The notes beneath the pieces were generated by a model. The model was given only the letters and a program-made list of their open reading frames with translations. It was not told where the DNA came from and did no database searches. The position numbers were made by a program, and so were the translations under genes. Below, piece after piece: positions 51,110-58,805 of a DNA stretch of 64,000 nucleotides (its first letter is position 1; every line of letters starts with the position of its first letter). Source of the DNA: Herbaspirillum sp. AP02 (GTDB taxonomy: Bacteria > Pseudomonadota > Gammaproteobacteria > Burkholderiales > Burkholderiaceae_D); the NCBI RefSeq assembly GCF_015767275.1, contig NZ_JADWMY010000001.1:372001-436000 (forward strand), written 5' to 3'.

Positions 51110-51838
51110 ATGAGCAATCGCTATCGACAATTGAAGGTCGCCGTCCTGGTGACCGATGGCTTCGAGCAGGCCGAACTGCTGGAACCGAAAAAAGCGCTGG
51201 AAGCCGCTGGTGCTACCGTTCACATTCTTTCGGACAAGACCGGCAGCGTGCAGGGCTTCAAGCACGTCGACAAGGGAGAATCGGTCTCTGTGGACGGTAG
51301 CCTGGACAGCGCCCGCCCCGAGGATTATTCCGCCGTGCTGCTCCCCGGCGGGGTGGTCAACGGTGACGCCATGCGCCTGCTGCCAGAAGCCCGCAACTTC
51401 ATCCGCGCCGCCAACGATGCAGAAAAGCCCATCGCCTCCATCTGCCACGGTGGCTGGTTGCTGATCTCGGCTGGCATCGCCAAGGGTCGCACCGTCACCA
51501 GCTGGCCCAGCCTGCAGGACGATTTCAGGAACGCCGGCAGTCAATGGCTGGACCAGGAAGTGGTACGGGACGAAAACTTCGTCTCCTCCCGCAAACCCAC
51601 CGATATCCCGGCTTTCAACAATGAATTCATGAAGCTGCTGGATGAGCAGCAACGACGCGAACAAGGCAGACAAGCCGATGCTGGCGGCGGCGAGCCTGCA
51701 CTGACCGAAGCCGACGGCGAGGTCCAGACCAGCAAGCCGCGTCTATCGGAAAAAGGCAGCGCCCCGGCCGCTCCGCCCAGCCATGAGAACGAGGCCTTTG
51801 CCGTGGCCCATGGACAGTCGCCGCAAAGCGATGGCTGA
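51110..51838 (+). CDS. DJ-1/PfpI-family protein with C-terminal extension
   Basis: The 242-aa protein has a DJ-1/PfpI domain (about 9-185): KVAVLVTDGFEQAELLEPKKALEAAG with the conserved Glu, AVLLPGGVVNGDAMR, and the nucleophile elbow ASICHGGWLLISAG with Cys112 and His113. Relatives are stress-related deglycase/peptidase-like proteins such as YhbO/YajL and PfpI. Beyond the domain is a roughly 55-residue low-complexity, acidic and Pro/Ala-rich tail. The start at 51110 has AGGGAGA upstream; a longer frame begins inside the preceding terminator and is rejected. A terminator follows 44 bp after the stop. Confidence 0.9.
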   Translation: MSNRYRQLKVAVLVTDGFEQAELLEPKKALEAAGATVHILSDKTGSVQGFKHVDKGESVSVDGSLDSARPEDYSAVLLPGGVVNGDAMRLLPEARNFIRAANDAEKPIASICHGGWLLISAGIAKGRTVTSWPSLQDDFRNAGSQWLDQEVVRDENFVSSRKPTDIPAFNNEFMKLLDEQQRREQGRQADAGGGEPALTEADGEVQTSKPRLSEKGSAPAAPPSHENEAFAVAHGQSPQSDG

Positions 51839-51881
51839 TCAGGTGTGAGCGCTGTTTTTCCTTTACCGGGAAGAGATGGAC

Positions 51882-51905
51882 AAGAGGGGTTCGTCCCCTC
51901 TTTTT
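51882..51905 (+). terminator. Intrinsic terminator after the PfpI gene
   Basis: An 8-bp stem (AAGAGGGG 51882-51889 with CCCCTCTT 51895-51902), loop TTCGT, then T's to 51905. Confidence 0.9.
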
Positions 51906-52115
51906 GCGTGAGCGTTTGCGAGCGGCATCCGGGCTTCTGCAGGCAATCCGCTTCGCGGGCGCAAAGCAAATGCCGTCCGCACCCGCGGTGGTGGACGGCA
52001 TCGGAAACGGCAGCAAGAACAACATCCGGCGGACAGACAGTGCCGCCGGCACGCCATCAGTCACAAGCATTCACCAGCGGTCACAGGGGGTCACAGGGGG
52101 TCAAAACCCGTCATC

Positions 52116-52370
52116 TCAACCGACAGGCGGTGTCGTCGCGTGCTGCTGGCGCATGGCTTGCGCCAATAATGCCAGGGCAGCCTTTTCGGCTTCCTTGCGC
52201 TTCTTGCAGATACGCACCGGCTGACCTTTCAGGTCGTGCAAATCCATGTGCCAGAGATGATCGACGCGGGCGTCGAGGTAGGCAACGTACTTGTGCTTGT
52301 CCAGCTTGGTCACGCGGGGCATGAAATGCCCTGCTTGCTGCTGTTGAACTGATCTGGCGAAGTGTTTCAT
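52116..52370 (-). CDS. Small hypothetical protein, 84 aa
   Basis: No family recognised. The start at 52370 (MKHFARSVQQQQAGHFMPRV) follows GAGGAGA. The middle reads TKLDKHKYVAYLDARVDHLWHMDLHDLKGQPVRICKKRK, a compact charged region with His and Trp, followed by an Ala-rich helix (EAEKAALALLAQAMRQQ). It is leftward, 138 bp downstream of the DUF4142 gene, and could be on the same or a separate transcript. No clear terminator is visible; a small GGTCACAGG tandem lies beyond its 3' end. Confidence 0.65.
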   Translation of the reverse strand: MKHFARSVQQQQAGHFMPRVTKLDKHKYVAYLDARVDHLWHMDLHDLKGQPVRICKKRKEAEKAALALLAQAMRQQHATTPPVG

Positions 52371-52508
52371 GGCAAGTCTCCTCGGCGCGGCTGCGGGATG
52401 GGACGTCATGACGGGCGGGGCAAGGCTGCTATCAGCATAGTCGATGAAGGCGGCAGCGAAAGCTCTTTTTCGCAGGACCGCCTTCATTTCCGACCAGGCG
52501 CTGACGGC

Positions 52509-53081
52509 TTATTTCCTGGCGGCATCTACCTTGCGCTTGAGGTCGCGCCCCATCTTCAGATGCTCCTTGAGGCCGGGCAGGGTCTTGGCGGCAAAATTCT
52601 TCACATCCGGATCATCGGCCGAGGCAGACGACTTCTGGAACAGCTTGACCGCATCTTCATGGGCAGACACGCCGATCATGCTGGCGTAGCGCTTGTCGAA
52701 GGTGTTGCCCGACAGCTTTTCCAGGATGGCGATCTTCGCGCGCTGGGCGATGCTGGGCTCGGTGGGCAGGGTGACGTCCTTGCTGGAGGCCAGTTGCTTG
52801 AGTTCATCACCCACTGTGCCGTGCTGGTCGATCATCTTCTGCGCGAAGTCCTTGATGGCCGGGTTGCTGCTCTTTTCCAGTGCGACCTTGCTGGCCGCAA
52901 TTTCCGCATTGCCCGCCTCGGCGGCGTTGGTCATGAAGCTCTTGTCCTTGCTGGTGACCGATTCGGCCGAGGCGCTCAGGACCAGCGTGGCACCGGCAAT
53001 GAACAATGCACCAGCGCCCAGCAGGCGGCGCGTGCGATGACGGGTGGGCAGAGCCGAGGAGGCAAAGGGGATGGGCTGCAT
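52509..53081 (-). CDS. DUF4142-family periplasmic protein
   Basis: The 190-aa protein has an N-terminal membrane/signal segment (RRLLGAGALFIAGATLVLSA, then SAESVTS). A DUF4142 domain of about 140 residues follows: DKSFMTNAAEAGNAEIAASKVALEKSSNPAIKDFAQKMIDQHG, TFDKRYASMIGVSAHEDAVKLFQKSS. This ferritin-like four-helix family is widespread in proteobacterial envelopes and often stress-induced; its biochemical role is not established. AAGGAGA precedes the ATG. A TTCCTACAG element lies about 200 bp upstream on the coding strand. Confidence 0.88.
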   Translation of the reverse strand: MQPIPFASSALPTRHRTRRLLGAGALFIAGATLVLSASAESVTSKDKSFMTNAAEAGNAEIAASKVALEKSSNPAIKDFAQKMIDQHGTVGDELKQLASSKDVTLPTEPSIAQRAKIAILEKLSGNTFDKRYASMIGVSAHEDAVKLFQKSSASADDPDVKNFAAKTLPGLKEHLKMGRDLKRKVDAARK

Positions 53082-53318
53082 GGCGATTCTCCTTGTGGTG
53101 ATGGTTGATGAGCGGCTGGCGACGGGTGCGCTTGGCGCACTGAGTGCATCTGGCGCACTGGTCGATGAGTCGATGACGGAGGCCGTACACGTCCTCTGTC
53201 ACTGTCGAGACATGCACATGCGACTACTGTAGTGAGGATGGCGTGCGGTTTGCATCAGACAGCGCCAATGAAATCTGTAGGAATCGATGAGCGCGATGAA
53301 TACCATCGAACGGCAGGC

Positions 53319-53615
53319 TCAAGCCTGCTCCTGCGAGCGCTGGCGACGACGATTGCGCAGATACAGGATTTGCCCGAGCAGCGCCGTACCCAGCAGGAAG
53401 ACATTGGAAACCACGAACACCCAATCCCCCTGTAGCAGGCTGTATGTCACGAAGCCGGTCGAGGCCGCCAGTTGCCCGAGAAACAGCCAGTGCGACACGC
53501 CCTGGGTGGAACGACTGCGCCATTGTTCATACACCTGCGACGAGATGGTGAGCAACAGGATCAGGGTGGCTCCCCAGCCGATGAGGTCGGTAATGTGATC
53601 GGACATGGTGGTCAT
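53319..53615 (-). CDS. SemiSWEET-like PQ-loop membrane protein
   Basis: A 98-aa protein with three hydrophobic segments (DLIGWGATLILLLTISSQVY, the middle LFLGQLAASTGFVTYSLLQG, and VVSNVFLLGTALLGQILYL) and an Arg/Gln-rich tail. Size and topology fit the PQ-loop/SemiSWEET family, whose members form dimeric sugar or amino-acid carriers. The canonical Pro-Gln is not seen; the equivalent position after helix 1 reads SSQVYEQWR. ATGs at 53615 and 53606 are both possible and no strong ribosome site is evident. A TTCCTAC element lies 91 bp upstream. Confidence 0.7.
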   Translation of the reverse strand: MTTMSDHITDLIGWGATLILLLTISSQVYEQWRSRSTQGVSHWLFLGQLAASTGFVTYSLLQGDWVFVVSNVFLLGTALLGQILYLRNRRRQRSQEQA

Positions 53616-53916
53616 GGCAGGGACCGTGCGGCCCCGGGAAGCGGTCAATGCAGCGATGGTGCGCCTGGTGTGCGCGTGGCGCAGTCGGCCAGCCTCGCAA
53701 GCCCTTGTAGGAAGAGTCCGCTGATGGGCAGTGATGCACCGACCCGACAAAGGTGGGCTGCGGCATTGCGACATGCGCACGTCTTGCTTAGGGCCTGTTC
53801 CCGACGCCTATGCATTACCGGAAGTCAGGGATAGTGATCTGGGCGAAGTGAATCTGGGCCGACGCCAGGCCTGGCGCGGGTGTCGGGGTTGAGCGACAGT
53901 TTCGCGTGTAGGTTTT
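53616..53916. other. Intergenic stretch between the SemiSWEET-like gene and the 53.9-kb motif
   Basis: About 300 bases without a credible gene. It contains the GTAGGAA element at 53706-53712 and a 10-bp match (GGGCCTGTTC at 53791, preceded by TA) to the terminal repeat of the element at 31708. Confidence 0.45.
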
Positions 53917-54174
53917 TTCCTACGCATCAATCGGGTACTGTCCGATCTTCTTTTTTGCGGTGCATCGTTACTATGCATTCCAACGAACTCGAAACCGAGG
54001 ACCCGAATTCCGGCAAGAACGTCCCCCTCCGTCCTGCCATGAATACTGTCCATCCCCCATCGGTTTATCCCCACGGGTCGTTTTCATAAGCAGAAATTCT
54101 CCGAAGATTCCCCCGATCCTCGGCGTCTTATATCCCTCCCCCTCAGGCCGCCTCCCCCAGGCGGCCATTTTTTT
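53917..54174 (+). other. Possible short transcript (small RNA or mRNA for a 38-aa peptide)
   Basis: The stretch begins with TTCCTAC at 53917, part of GTAGG-TTTTTT-CCTAC, and ends with a good terminator at 54146-54174. Inside, a 38-codon frame starts at 53972 (MHSNELETEDPNSGKNVPLR) and ends at 54088, but it has no ribosome site. Either a small RNA or a small protein would fit; so would a terminator serving an unseen promoter. No known RNA family is recognised. Confidence 0.3.
54146..54174 (+). terminator. Intrinsic terminator without an obvious upstream gene
   Basis: A perfect 7-bp stem GGCCGCC/GGCGGCC (54146-54152 with 54160-54166), loop TCCCCCA, then ATTTTTTT. It faces right, while the nearest genes face left on both sides, which implies a rightward transcript in the gap. 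Confidence 0.8.
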
Positions 54175-54236
54175 GCCTGCTTTTTTTTCTTGCTTTTGCC
54201 TGCTGGAGGGTCGCCCTCCGGATGCCTTGCCGAGCG

Positions 54237-54500
54237 CTACCCGTTTTCCGCTTCACGCTTTAAATTCCGGGTCTGCTCCCGGTTCCGGATGATGTAGTCC
54301 AGCGCATCAGCATAGGCGGCATCGCTGCTGCTTCGCAGGACTTCGCACACATGGGTGGAGGCCGGGTCCTGGCCATTGGCGCCAATCAGGACGACCCCGT
54401 GGAATCCGCCTCCCTGGGCCTGTTGCACGCCGGGCTGCAACACGGGAGTACGCAACTCTTGCAACTGCTCGCCGCCGGGGATATCGATGGGGATGCTCAT
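54237..54500 (-). CDS. Small hypothetical protein, 87 aa
   Basis: No family recognised. The start at 54500 (MSIPIDIPGGEQLQELRTPV) has CCAGGAGC upstream; a longer in-frame reading lacks a site. The central part GGFHGVVLIGANGQDPASTHVCEVLRSSSDAAYADALDYIIRN looks like a small alpha/beta fold, with a charged C-terminus (EQTRNLKREAENG). A TTCCTAC element sits about 155 bp upstream on the coding strand. It is divergent from the DUF1275 gene. Confidence 0.65.
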   Translation of the reverse strand: MSIPIDIPGGEQLQELRTPVLQPGVQQAQGGGFHGVVLIGANGQDPASTHVCEVLRSSSDAAYADALDYIIRNREQTRNLKREAENG

Positions 54501-54759
54501 GCTGGGCTCCTGGAAAGGGAAGATTCGGTGGACGGCAGGCTGATGCATGTCAGTCATCGGCGTATCGGCCACCGCGTCGGGCCAAGAAGAAGTATTCTTG
54601 TCAGGATAGAAAACGCTGAAGGAAAAGACAGCAAGAAGCCGCCGAGGATCTGCGTAGGAAGGGGCGAAGATGAGTTCGCCTGCGCAGTGCCAACGCAGTT
54701 CGGCCGGTATTTCTCGGAGTCTGTCTGCCAACGGCGTCTGCCTTCACCCTGGAACCGTC

Positions 54760-55515
54760 ATGCCCATCGATTACCTGCGCCGTCTCACCAGTCCGGCGCG
54801 CACCGACCTGTCCAACCGCCACCTGGGCCGCTCGCTGGCCTTCATTGCCGGCGCCGTCAATGCCGGCGGTTTCCTGGCGGTCGGGCAGTACACCTCGCAT
54901 ATGTCGGGCATCGTCTCCTCCCTGGCCGACAACCTGGTCCTGGGCGAGACCTTACTGCTGGTCTCCGGCGCCAGCGCCCTGCTGTCCTTCCTGCTGGGAG
55001 CGGCTTGCTCGGCGGTGATGATCAACTGGGCCAGGCGTCGAGGCCTGCACAGCGAATACGCCATGCCCCTGATGCTGGAGGCCATGCTGCTGCTGTGCTT
55101 CGGTATCCTGGGCAGCAATCTGGAGAACCACCGCCTGCTGTTCGTGCCGGTAACGGTGGCGCTGCTGTGTTTCGTGATGGGCTTGCAGAATGCCATGATC
55201 AGCAAGATTTCCCGCTCCGAAATCCGTACCACCCATGTGACCGGCCTGGTGACCGACATCGGTATCGAGATCGGCAAGATGTGCTACTGGACCCTGGCCC
55301 CGCACCAGCCCGGCGAAATGCATCAGGATGACCCGGTCCCCGGTGCGCGTCGCAAGTTCATGCTGCTCTCTTCCCTGTTGCTGATGTTCTTCGTGGGGGG
55401 CGTGGTGGGCGCGCTCGGGTTCAAGGCCGTGGGCTTTCTGGCGACCATGCCGCTGGCGGCGGGATTGTTCTTGCTGGCGCTGGTGCCGATGATGGATGAC
55501 CTGGCACGTTCCTGA
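54760..55515 (+). CDS. DUF1275 (YoaK-family) membrane protein
   Basis: The 251-aa integral membrane protein has about six or seven hydrophobic helices. It shows the family pattern SLAFIAGAVNAGGFLAVGQYTSHMSGIVSSLADNLVLG near the N-terminus and GLQNAMISKISRSEIRTTHVTGLVTDIGIEIG in the middle. The family is common in bacteria but of unknown function; a transport role is often supposed. The start at 54760 gives the usual N-terminus; the ribosome site is weak. The fic gene follows after about 110 bp containing a repeat array. Confidence 0.85.
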   Translation: MPIDYLRRLTSPARTDLSNRHLGRSLAFIAGAVNAGGFLAVGQYTSHMSGIVSSLADNLVLGETLLLVSGASALLSFLLGAACSAVMINWARRRGLHSEYAMPLMLEAMLLLCFGILGSNLENHRLLFVPVTVALLCFVMGLQNAMISKISRSEIRTTHVTGLVTDIGIEIGKMCYWTLAPHQPGEMHQDDPVPGARRKFMLLSSLLLMFFVGGVVGALGFKAVGFLATMPLAAGLFLLALVPMMDDLARS

Positions 55516-55543
55516 AGGCGTATAAGCGCCCTGGCAAAGCTGG

Positions 55544-55622
55544 AAAATTAAAGAATTTCGATAAGAACCATGATTTGGCGTGATAAATTAAGATTTCTCG
55601 ATAAAGATTAAGAAATCTCGAT
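55544..55622. repeat. Left copy of a ~78-bp repeat flanking the fic gene
   Basis: AT-rich block with three tandem variants of the unit ATTAAGAATTTCTCGAT, ending 3 bp before the fic start codon. It aligns along its whole length with the block at 57111-57187 (same order and spacing of AAAATTA, TCGATAA, ATAAATTA, TCTCGAT and GATTAA segments), at roughly two-thirds identity by eye. Confidence 0.8.
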
Positions 55623-55625
55623 GCC

Positions 55626-57110
55626 ATGACGCCACTGGGCTATCAACATCTGATCGATGCACTGCATCTGAACGTCACGCCGCTGGAGAAGGTCGCCTAC
55701 GCCGACTCCTCGGTGAATCGACGCATGGATACCGAGACGCGCATTCTTTTTCCCTCTTCGGTGGCGATAGAGCCGAGCTTGATCGGACACCTGGAATTTG
55801 CGCTCAAACATGAGGGCGTCAATCTGGAGGTGATCGATGCGGCCTTCGAGCATATCCCACCCACCGCATTGGTCGAACAACTGGCCATCAAGCCCATGGG
55901 CGAACACATCCGGCGGGCCTGTTTCCTGTGGGAGTGGCTGACCGGCCGCACGCTGGAGGTCGCGCCCATGAACAATGGCGGCTATGTCGACCTGTTCCCG
56001 ACGGATGAGTACTACACCGCTCCCGACCCGGTGCGATCAAGCAAATTCCGGGTCCGGGACAATGCTTTGGGCAACCCGGCCTTCTGTCCGGTGGTGCGTC
56101 GCCGTGCCATCCCGCAAATGCCATCGCTGGACGCCTTGCTGGCACAGGCGCGGGATACACTGGCGGCCCTGCACGACCCGGAGCTGCACCGCCGCGCCGT
56201 GGCCTACCTGTATCTCTCGGAAACCTGCTCCAGCTATGCCATCGAATCGGAAACGCCCAGCTTCGACAAGCAGGAACGGTTTGTCCAACTGCTGCAGCGG
56301 GCAGGAGAAGCCGGGGAAGTGAACGAAGCCTGGCTGGTCGGGCTGCAGAACGTCATCGTCAGGGATGTCTACAGCCAGGAAGCGTCCTATCGCCATCAAC
56401 AGAACTGGCTCGAAGACAGCAGCGGACGGGTCAGTTTTTTCCCTGCCCCTGCAGACGATCTGGAGCACGTCATGCGCGGTTGGGAAAGCTTCATCAACGA
56501 TACCCGTCGTTGCCCCGACCTGCTGGTGCAAGCGGCCTGCGCGGCCTTCGGCTTCGTCTACCTGCATCCCTTCCTGGATGGTAACGGGCGTCTGCACCGT
56601 TTCCTGATCCAGCATGTGCTGGCGCGGTCTCACCTACTGGAACCGGGAACGCTGGTTCCTGTATCGGCAGTCATCAGCAAGAACATCCCGATCTACGGTG
56701 CGCTACTGACGGCATTTTCCCGGCCGGTCACGATGCTCTGGGACTATCGTCGAGGTGACCAGGGTCCGATTGTGATCCGCAGCCCAGGCAGCCGTGCCTA
56801 TCGCTTCCTGCGGGCGGACCGGGAAGTGGCCTTCCTGCACGAGATGATCAAACAGGCGGTACAGGATGAAATTCCGAGGGAACTGGCCTACCTGAGAGGC
56901 TATGACGCAGCCTTCGCGCAGCTCAACGATGAGTTCGACCTGCCGCAGAAAGACCTGTCGGCGCTGATCCGCATGATCCAGTCGAATAACGGCACGCTTT
57001 CGCTGCATCGCAGAAGGCAATATGGCCATCTGCCGCGCTCCGTGCTGGACCGTATCGAGCAGGTCACCCGAGAAATGTTCGATGCGGCCGATATGCCGCC
57101 AGAATCCTAG
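55626..57110 (+). CDS. Fic-domain protein (putative AMP-transferase)
   Basis: The 494-aa protein has the Fic core motif HPFLDGNGRLHR (His314), which transfers AMP or a related group to hydroxyls of target proteins. An inhibitory-helix-like motif lies N-terminal to it: Ser203-Tyr-Ala-Ile-Glu207-Ser in ETCSSYAIESE. This is close to the class II form S/T-x3-E-G/N but with Ser in place of Gly/Asn. The N-terminal 150 and C-terminal 110 residues are not assigned; the C-terminus (DLSALIRMIQSNNGTLSLHRRRQYGHLP) might be helical and DNA-binding. No ribosome site precedes the ATG. The gene is flanked on both sides, almost to the base, by related ~78-bp repeats. No antitoxin gene is adjacent. Confidence 0.9.
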   Translation: MTPLGYQHLIDALHLNVTPLEKVAYADSSVNRRMDTETRILFPSSVAIEPSLIGHLEFALKHEGVNLEVIDAAFEHIPPTALVEQLAIKPMGEHIRRACFLWEWLTGRTLEVAPMNNGGYVDLFPTDEYYTAPDPVRSSKFRVRDNALGNPAFCPVVRRRAIPQMPSLDALLAQARDTLAALHDPELHRRAVAYLYLSETCSSYAIESETPSFDKQERFVQLLQRAGEAGEVNEAWLVGLQNVIVRDVYSQEASYRHQQNWLEDSSGRVSFFPAPADDLEHVMRGWESFINDTRRCPDLLVQAACAAFGFVYLHPFLDGNGRLHRFLIQHVLARSHLLEPGTLVPVSAVISKNIPIYGALLTAFSRPVTMLWDYRRGDQGPIVIRSPGSRAYRFLRADREVAFLHEMIKQAVQDEIPRELAYLRGYDAAFAQLNDEFDLPQKDLSALIRMIQSNNGTLSLHRRRQYGHLPRSVLDRIEQVTREMFDAADMPPES

Positions 57111-57187
57111 AAAATTAGGAATTCTCGATAAATACCCGGATTTCGACCAATAAATTAGGAATTCTCGATTCCGATTAAAAGATTTCG
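57111..57187. repeat. Right copy of the ~78-bp repeat flanking the fic gene
   Basis: Starts with the base after the fic stop codon. It contains two near-identical units ATTAGGAATTCTCGAT (57114-57129 and 57154-57169) and a third degenerate unit (CGATTAAAAGATTTCGG). Layout matches the left block at 55544-55622. Confidence 0.85.
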
Positions 57188-57204
57188 GAACGCCAGGATG
57201 CAAA

Positions 57205-57228
57205 AAAGGCGCTCTGCGCGCCTTTCGT
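57205..57228 (+). terminator. Possible intrinsic terminator after fic
   Basis: An 8-bp stem AAAGGCGC/GCGCCTTT (57205-57212 with 57218-57225) with 5-base loop, followed by CGTTTTC. The T-tract is interrupted. Confidence 0.6.
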
Positions 57229-57331
57229 TTTCTTGTTATCGACCTGTCTGGTCGCCGGTCCCTGCAGTTCTCAACTACATGGGTGAAAAGCGACCAATGC
57301 GACAAGCATTGCCCGAAACGCCATGCCGCCA

Positions 57332-57679
57332 TCAGCCATGCTGTTGCGGGGTGCTATCCGACTGCAGCGGCTGCTGGGCGCCTGTAGTGTGCTCCTGCGG
57401 GGTGCTCTGGCTCATCTGCGGCTGCGCCGACGTGCTGGCGGTATTACCGCTCTGACCATTCTGTGCTGCGGCGGCTGCAGCCGCAGCGGCATTCTTGCGA
57501 CCATGGCTGTTCAGACCGCCCTTGCGTCCGGCTTCGCGCGCTTCTGCAGAGCTGAACTCATGGGCGGCACCCTTGGCATGGGCCGCCTTGCCGCCCATGC
57601 TGGCGATCTGACGCTGCTTTTCCCTGTCCATGGCGGCAAAGCCGCGATTGCTGGTCCCCGGATTTTGTGAATTTGCCAT
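57332..57679 (-). CDS. KGG-repeat general stress protein
   Basis: The 115-aa hydrophilic protein carries two KGG-type units: RGFAAMDREKQRQIASMGGKAAHAKG near the N-terminus and EAREAGRKGGLNSHGRKN in the middle. A poly-Ala run and a long Gln/Ser/Thr tail follow. KGG proteins (GsiB/YciG-like) are disordered and induced by starvation, heat or desiccation. AAGGAGT precedes the ATG at 57679. Two GTAGGAA elements (TTCCTAC on the coding strand) lie about 180 bp upstream. It is divergent from the imuA operon. Confidence 0.88.
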   Translation of the reverse strand: MANSQNPGTSNRGFAAMDREKQRQIASMGGKAAHAKGAAHEFSSAEAREAGRKGGLNSHGRKNAAAAAAAAAQNGQSGNTASTSAQPQMSQSTPQEHTTGAQQPLQSDSTPQQHG

Positions 57680-57995
57680 GTGTGACTCCTTGTCTTGGTT
57701 GGTCGAGGTTGAGCGGACGAACCTGCCACCGGCCTGCCCTACTGCCCTGCGCGAGCTGACCGGCGGCACAAAACATCTGTCCACGTCTGCAGTTTAGGAA
57801 GCCTCACCGAACCTCACTATCGGAAGAGCTCCCCAGCCCTTGTCAGCGCCGACTGTAGGAAATGTAGGAATTCATGAAGATGAGCTTGCCTTTTTGGCAT
57901 CAAAACCGACTCATCCTCCATAAGAAAAATCACGAACAAAAGACTTCGCCTTTTGCTCTCCCATCGGCAGTTTTCGTCACACTCCAAAACAATTA

Positions 57996-58011
57996 CTGTA
58001 TATTTATACAG
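57996..58011. promoter_or_regulatory. LexA (SOS) box upstream of imuA
   Basis: CTGTATATTTATACAG matches the LexA consensus CTGT-N8-ACAG exactly, with an AT-rich centre. It lies 36-51 bp upstream of the imuA start, covering the probable promoter. It makes the imuA-imuB-dnaE2 operon an SOS operon. Confidence 0.95.
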
Positions 58012-58046
58012 TTATCATCCTCTTCGCCTGTGTGCCTTGCTCTACC

Positions 58047-58805
58047 ATGCTGCCTCCATCGTCCCCGGCGCATCGTCCGGAAAACATCCATCCTTCGCTC
58101 TGGCTGGCGTCCCAACTGGCACGGGGGGATGGGCGCGGGGTGTCCAGCGGTTTCGAGGCGCTTGATGCCGAGTTGCCGGGACGCGGCTGGCCGGCCGGAG
58201 CGCTGATCGAATTGCTGCTGCCCCAGGATGGCATCGGCGAACTGCGCCTGCTGCGCCCGCTGCTGATGCGGCCGCCGGCCACTGCCCAGCGGGCCGTCCG
58301 GGTCACCCGCGCCGAACGTATCGCCCTGCTGCAGGCACCGCACCAGGTCAATGCTCCCGGCTGGGTGCATCTGGGCGTGCAGGCGGCCCGGCTGCTGCAT
58401 CTGCAGGCCGACAACGCGGTCGACGCCTGCTGGGCCGCCGAACAAGTCCTGCGCGCCGATAGTTGCCAGGCCCTGCTGATGTGGCAACCCAGGCTGCGCT
58501 CGGGTGAGCACGATCTGCTGCGCCGGCTGCATGTGGCGGCGCAGGCCGGGCAAACCCTGTTTTTCATGCTGCGTCCCTGGTCCTGCGCGCGCGAGCCCTC
58601 GCCCGCGCCCTTGCGGCTGACGCTGCAGGCTGCGCGGGACGGGCTGGAGATCGGTTTTCTCAAGCGGCGCGGGCCGCTGCGCGAACAAAGCCTGTTTCTT
58701 CCCCTGACGCCTTCACCGAACCTGCAACGCCATGTCCCCACTGTGGATCGCCGTACACCTGCCACTGCTGCCGCTGGAAGCATTCCGTCCGAACTGGCTG
58801 GATGA
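58047..58805 (+). CDS. imuA: ImuA, SOS mutasome accessory protein
   Basis: About 252 aa (a GTG at 58032 would add five residues; neither start has a clear ribosome site). ImuA is a RecA/SulA-like protein that assists ImuB and DnaE2 in damage-induced mutagenesis. Visible segments: HPSLWLASQLARGDGRGVSSGFEALDAELPGRGWPAGALIELLLPQDGIGELRLLRPLL, the usual ImuA opening. The proper P-loop of RecA is not preserved. It overlaps imuB by 74 bp, so their translation is tightly coupled. Expression should be repressed by LexA at 57996-58011. Confidence 0.92.
   Translation: MLPPSSPAHRPENIHPSLWLASQLARGDGRGVSSGFEALDAELPGRGWPAGALIELLLPQDGIGELRLLRPLLMRPPATAQRAVRVTRAERIALLQAPHQVNAPGWVHLGVQAARLLHLQADNAVDACWAAEQVLRADSCQALLMWQPRLRSGEHDLLRRLHVAAQAGQTLFFMLRPWSCAREPSPAPLRLTLQAARDGLEIGFLKRRGPLREQSLFLPLTPSPNLQRHVPTVDRRTPATAAAGSIPSELAG

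Noticed and set aside
52078-52110. GGTCACAGG tandem (two to three copies) considered as a CRISPR or iteron start
   Set aside because: Units are directly adjacent with no spacers and only about 10 bp; simple slippage is enough to explain it.
53808-54074. 88-codon leftward Arg-rich frame in the 53.9-kb gap
   Set aside because: No ribosome site and composition like a chance frame; a rightward terminator in the same gap argues for transcription on the other strand.
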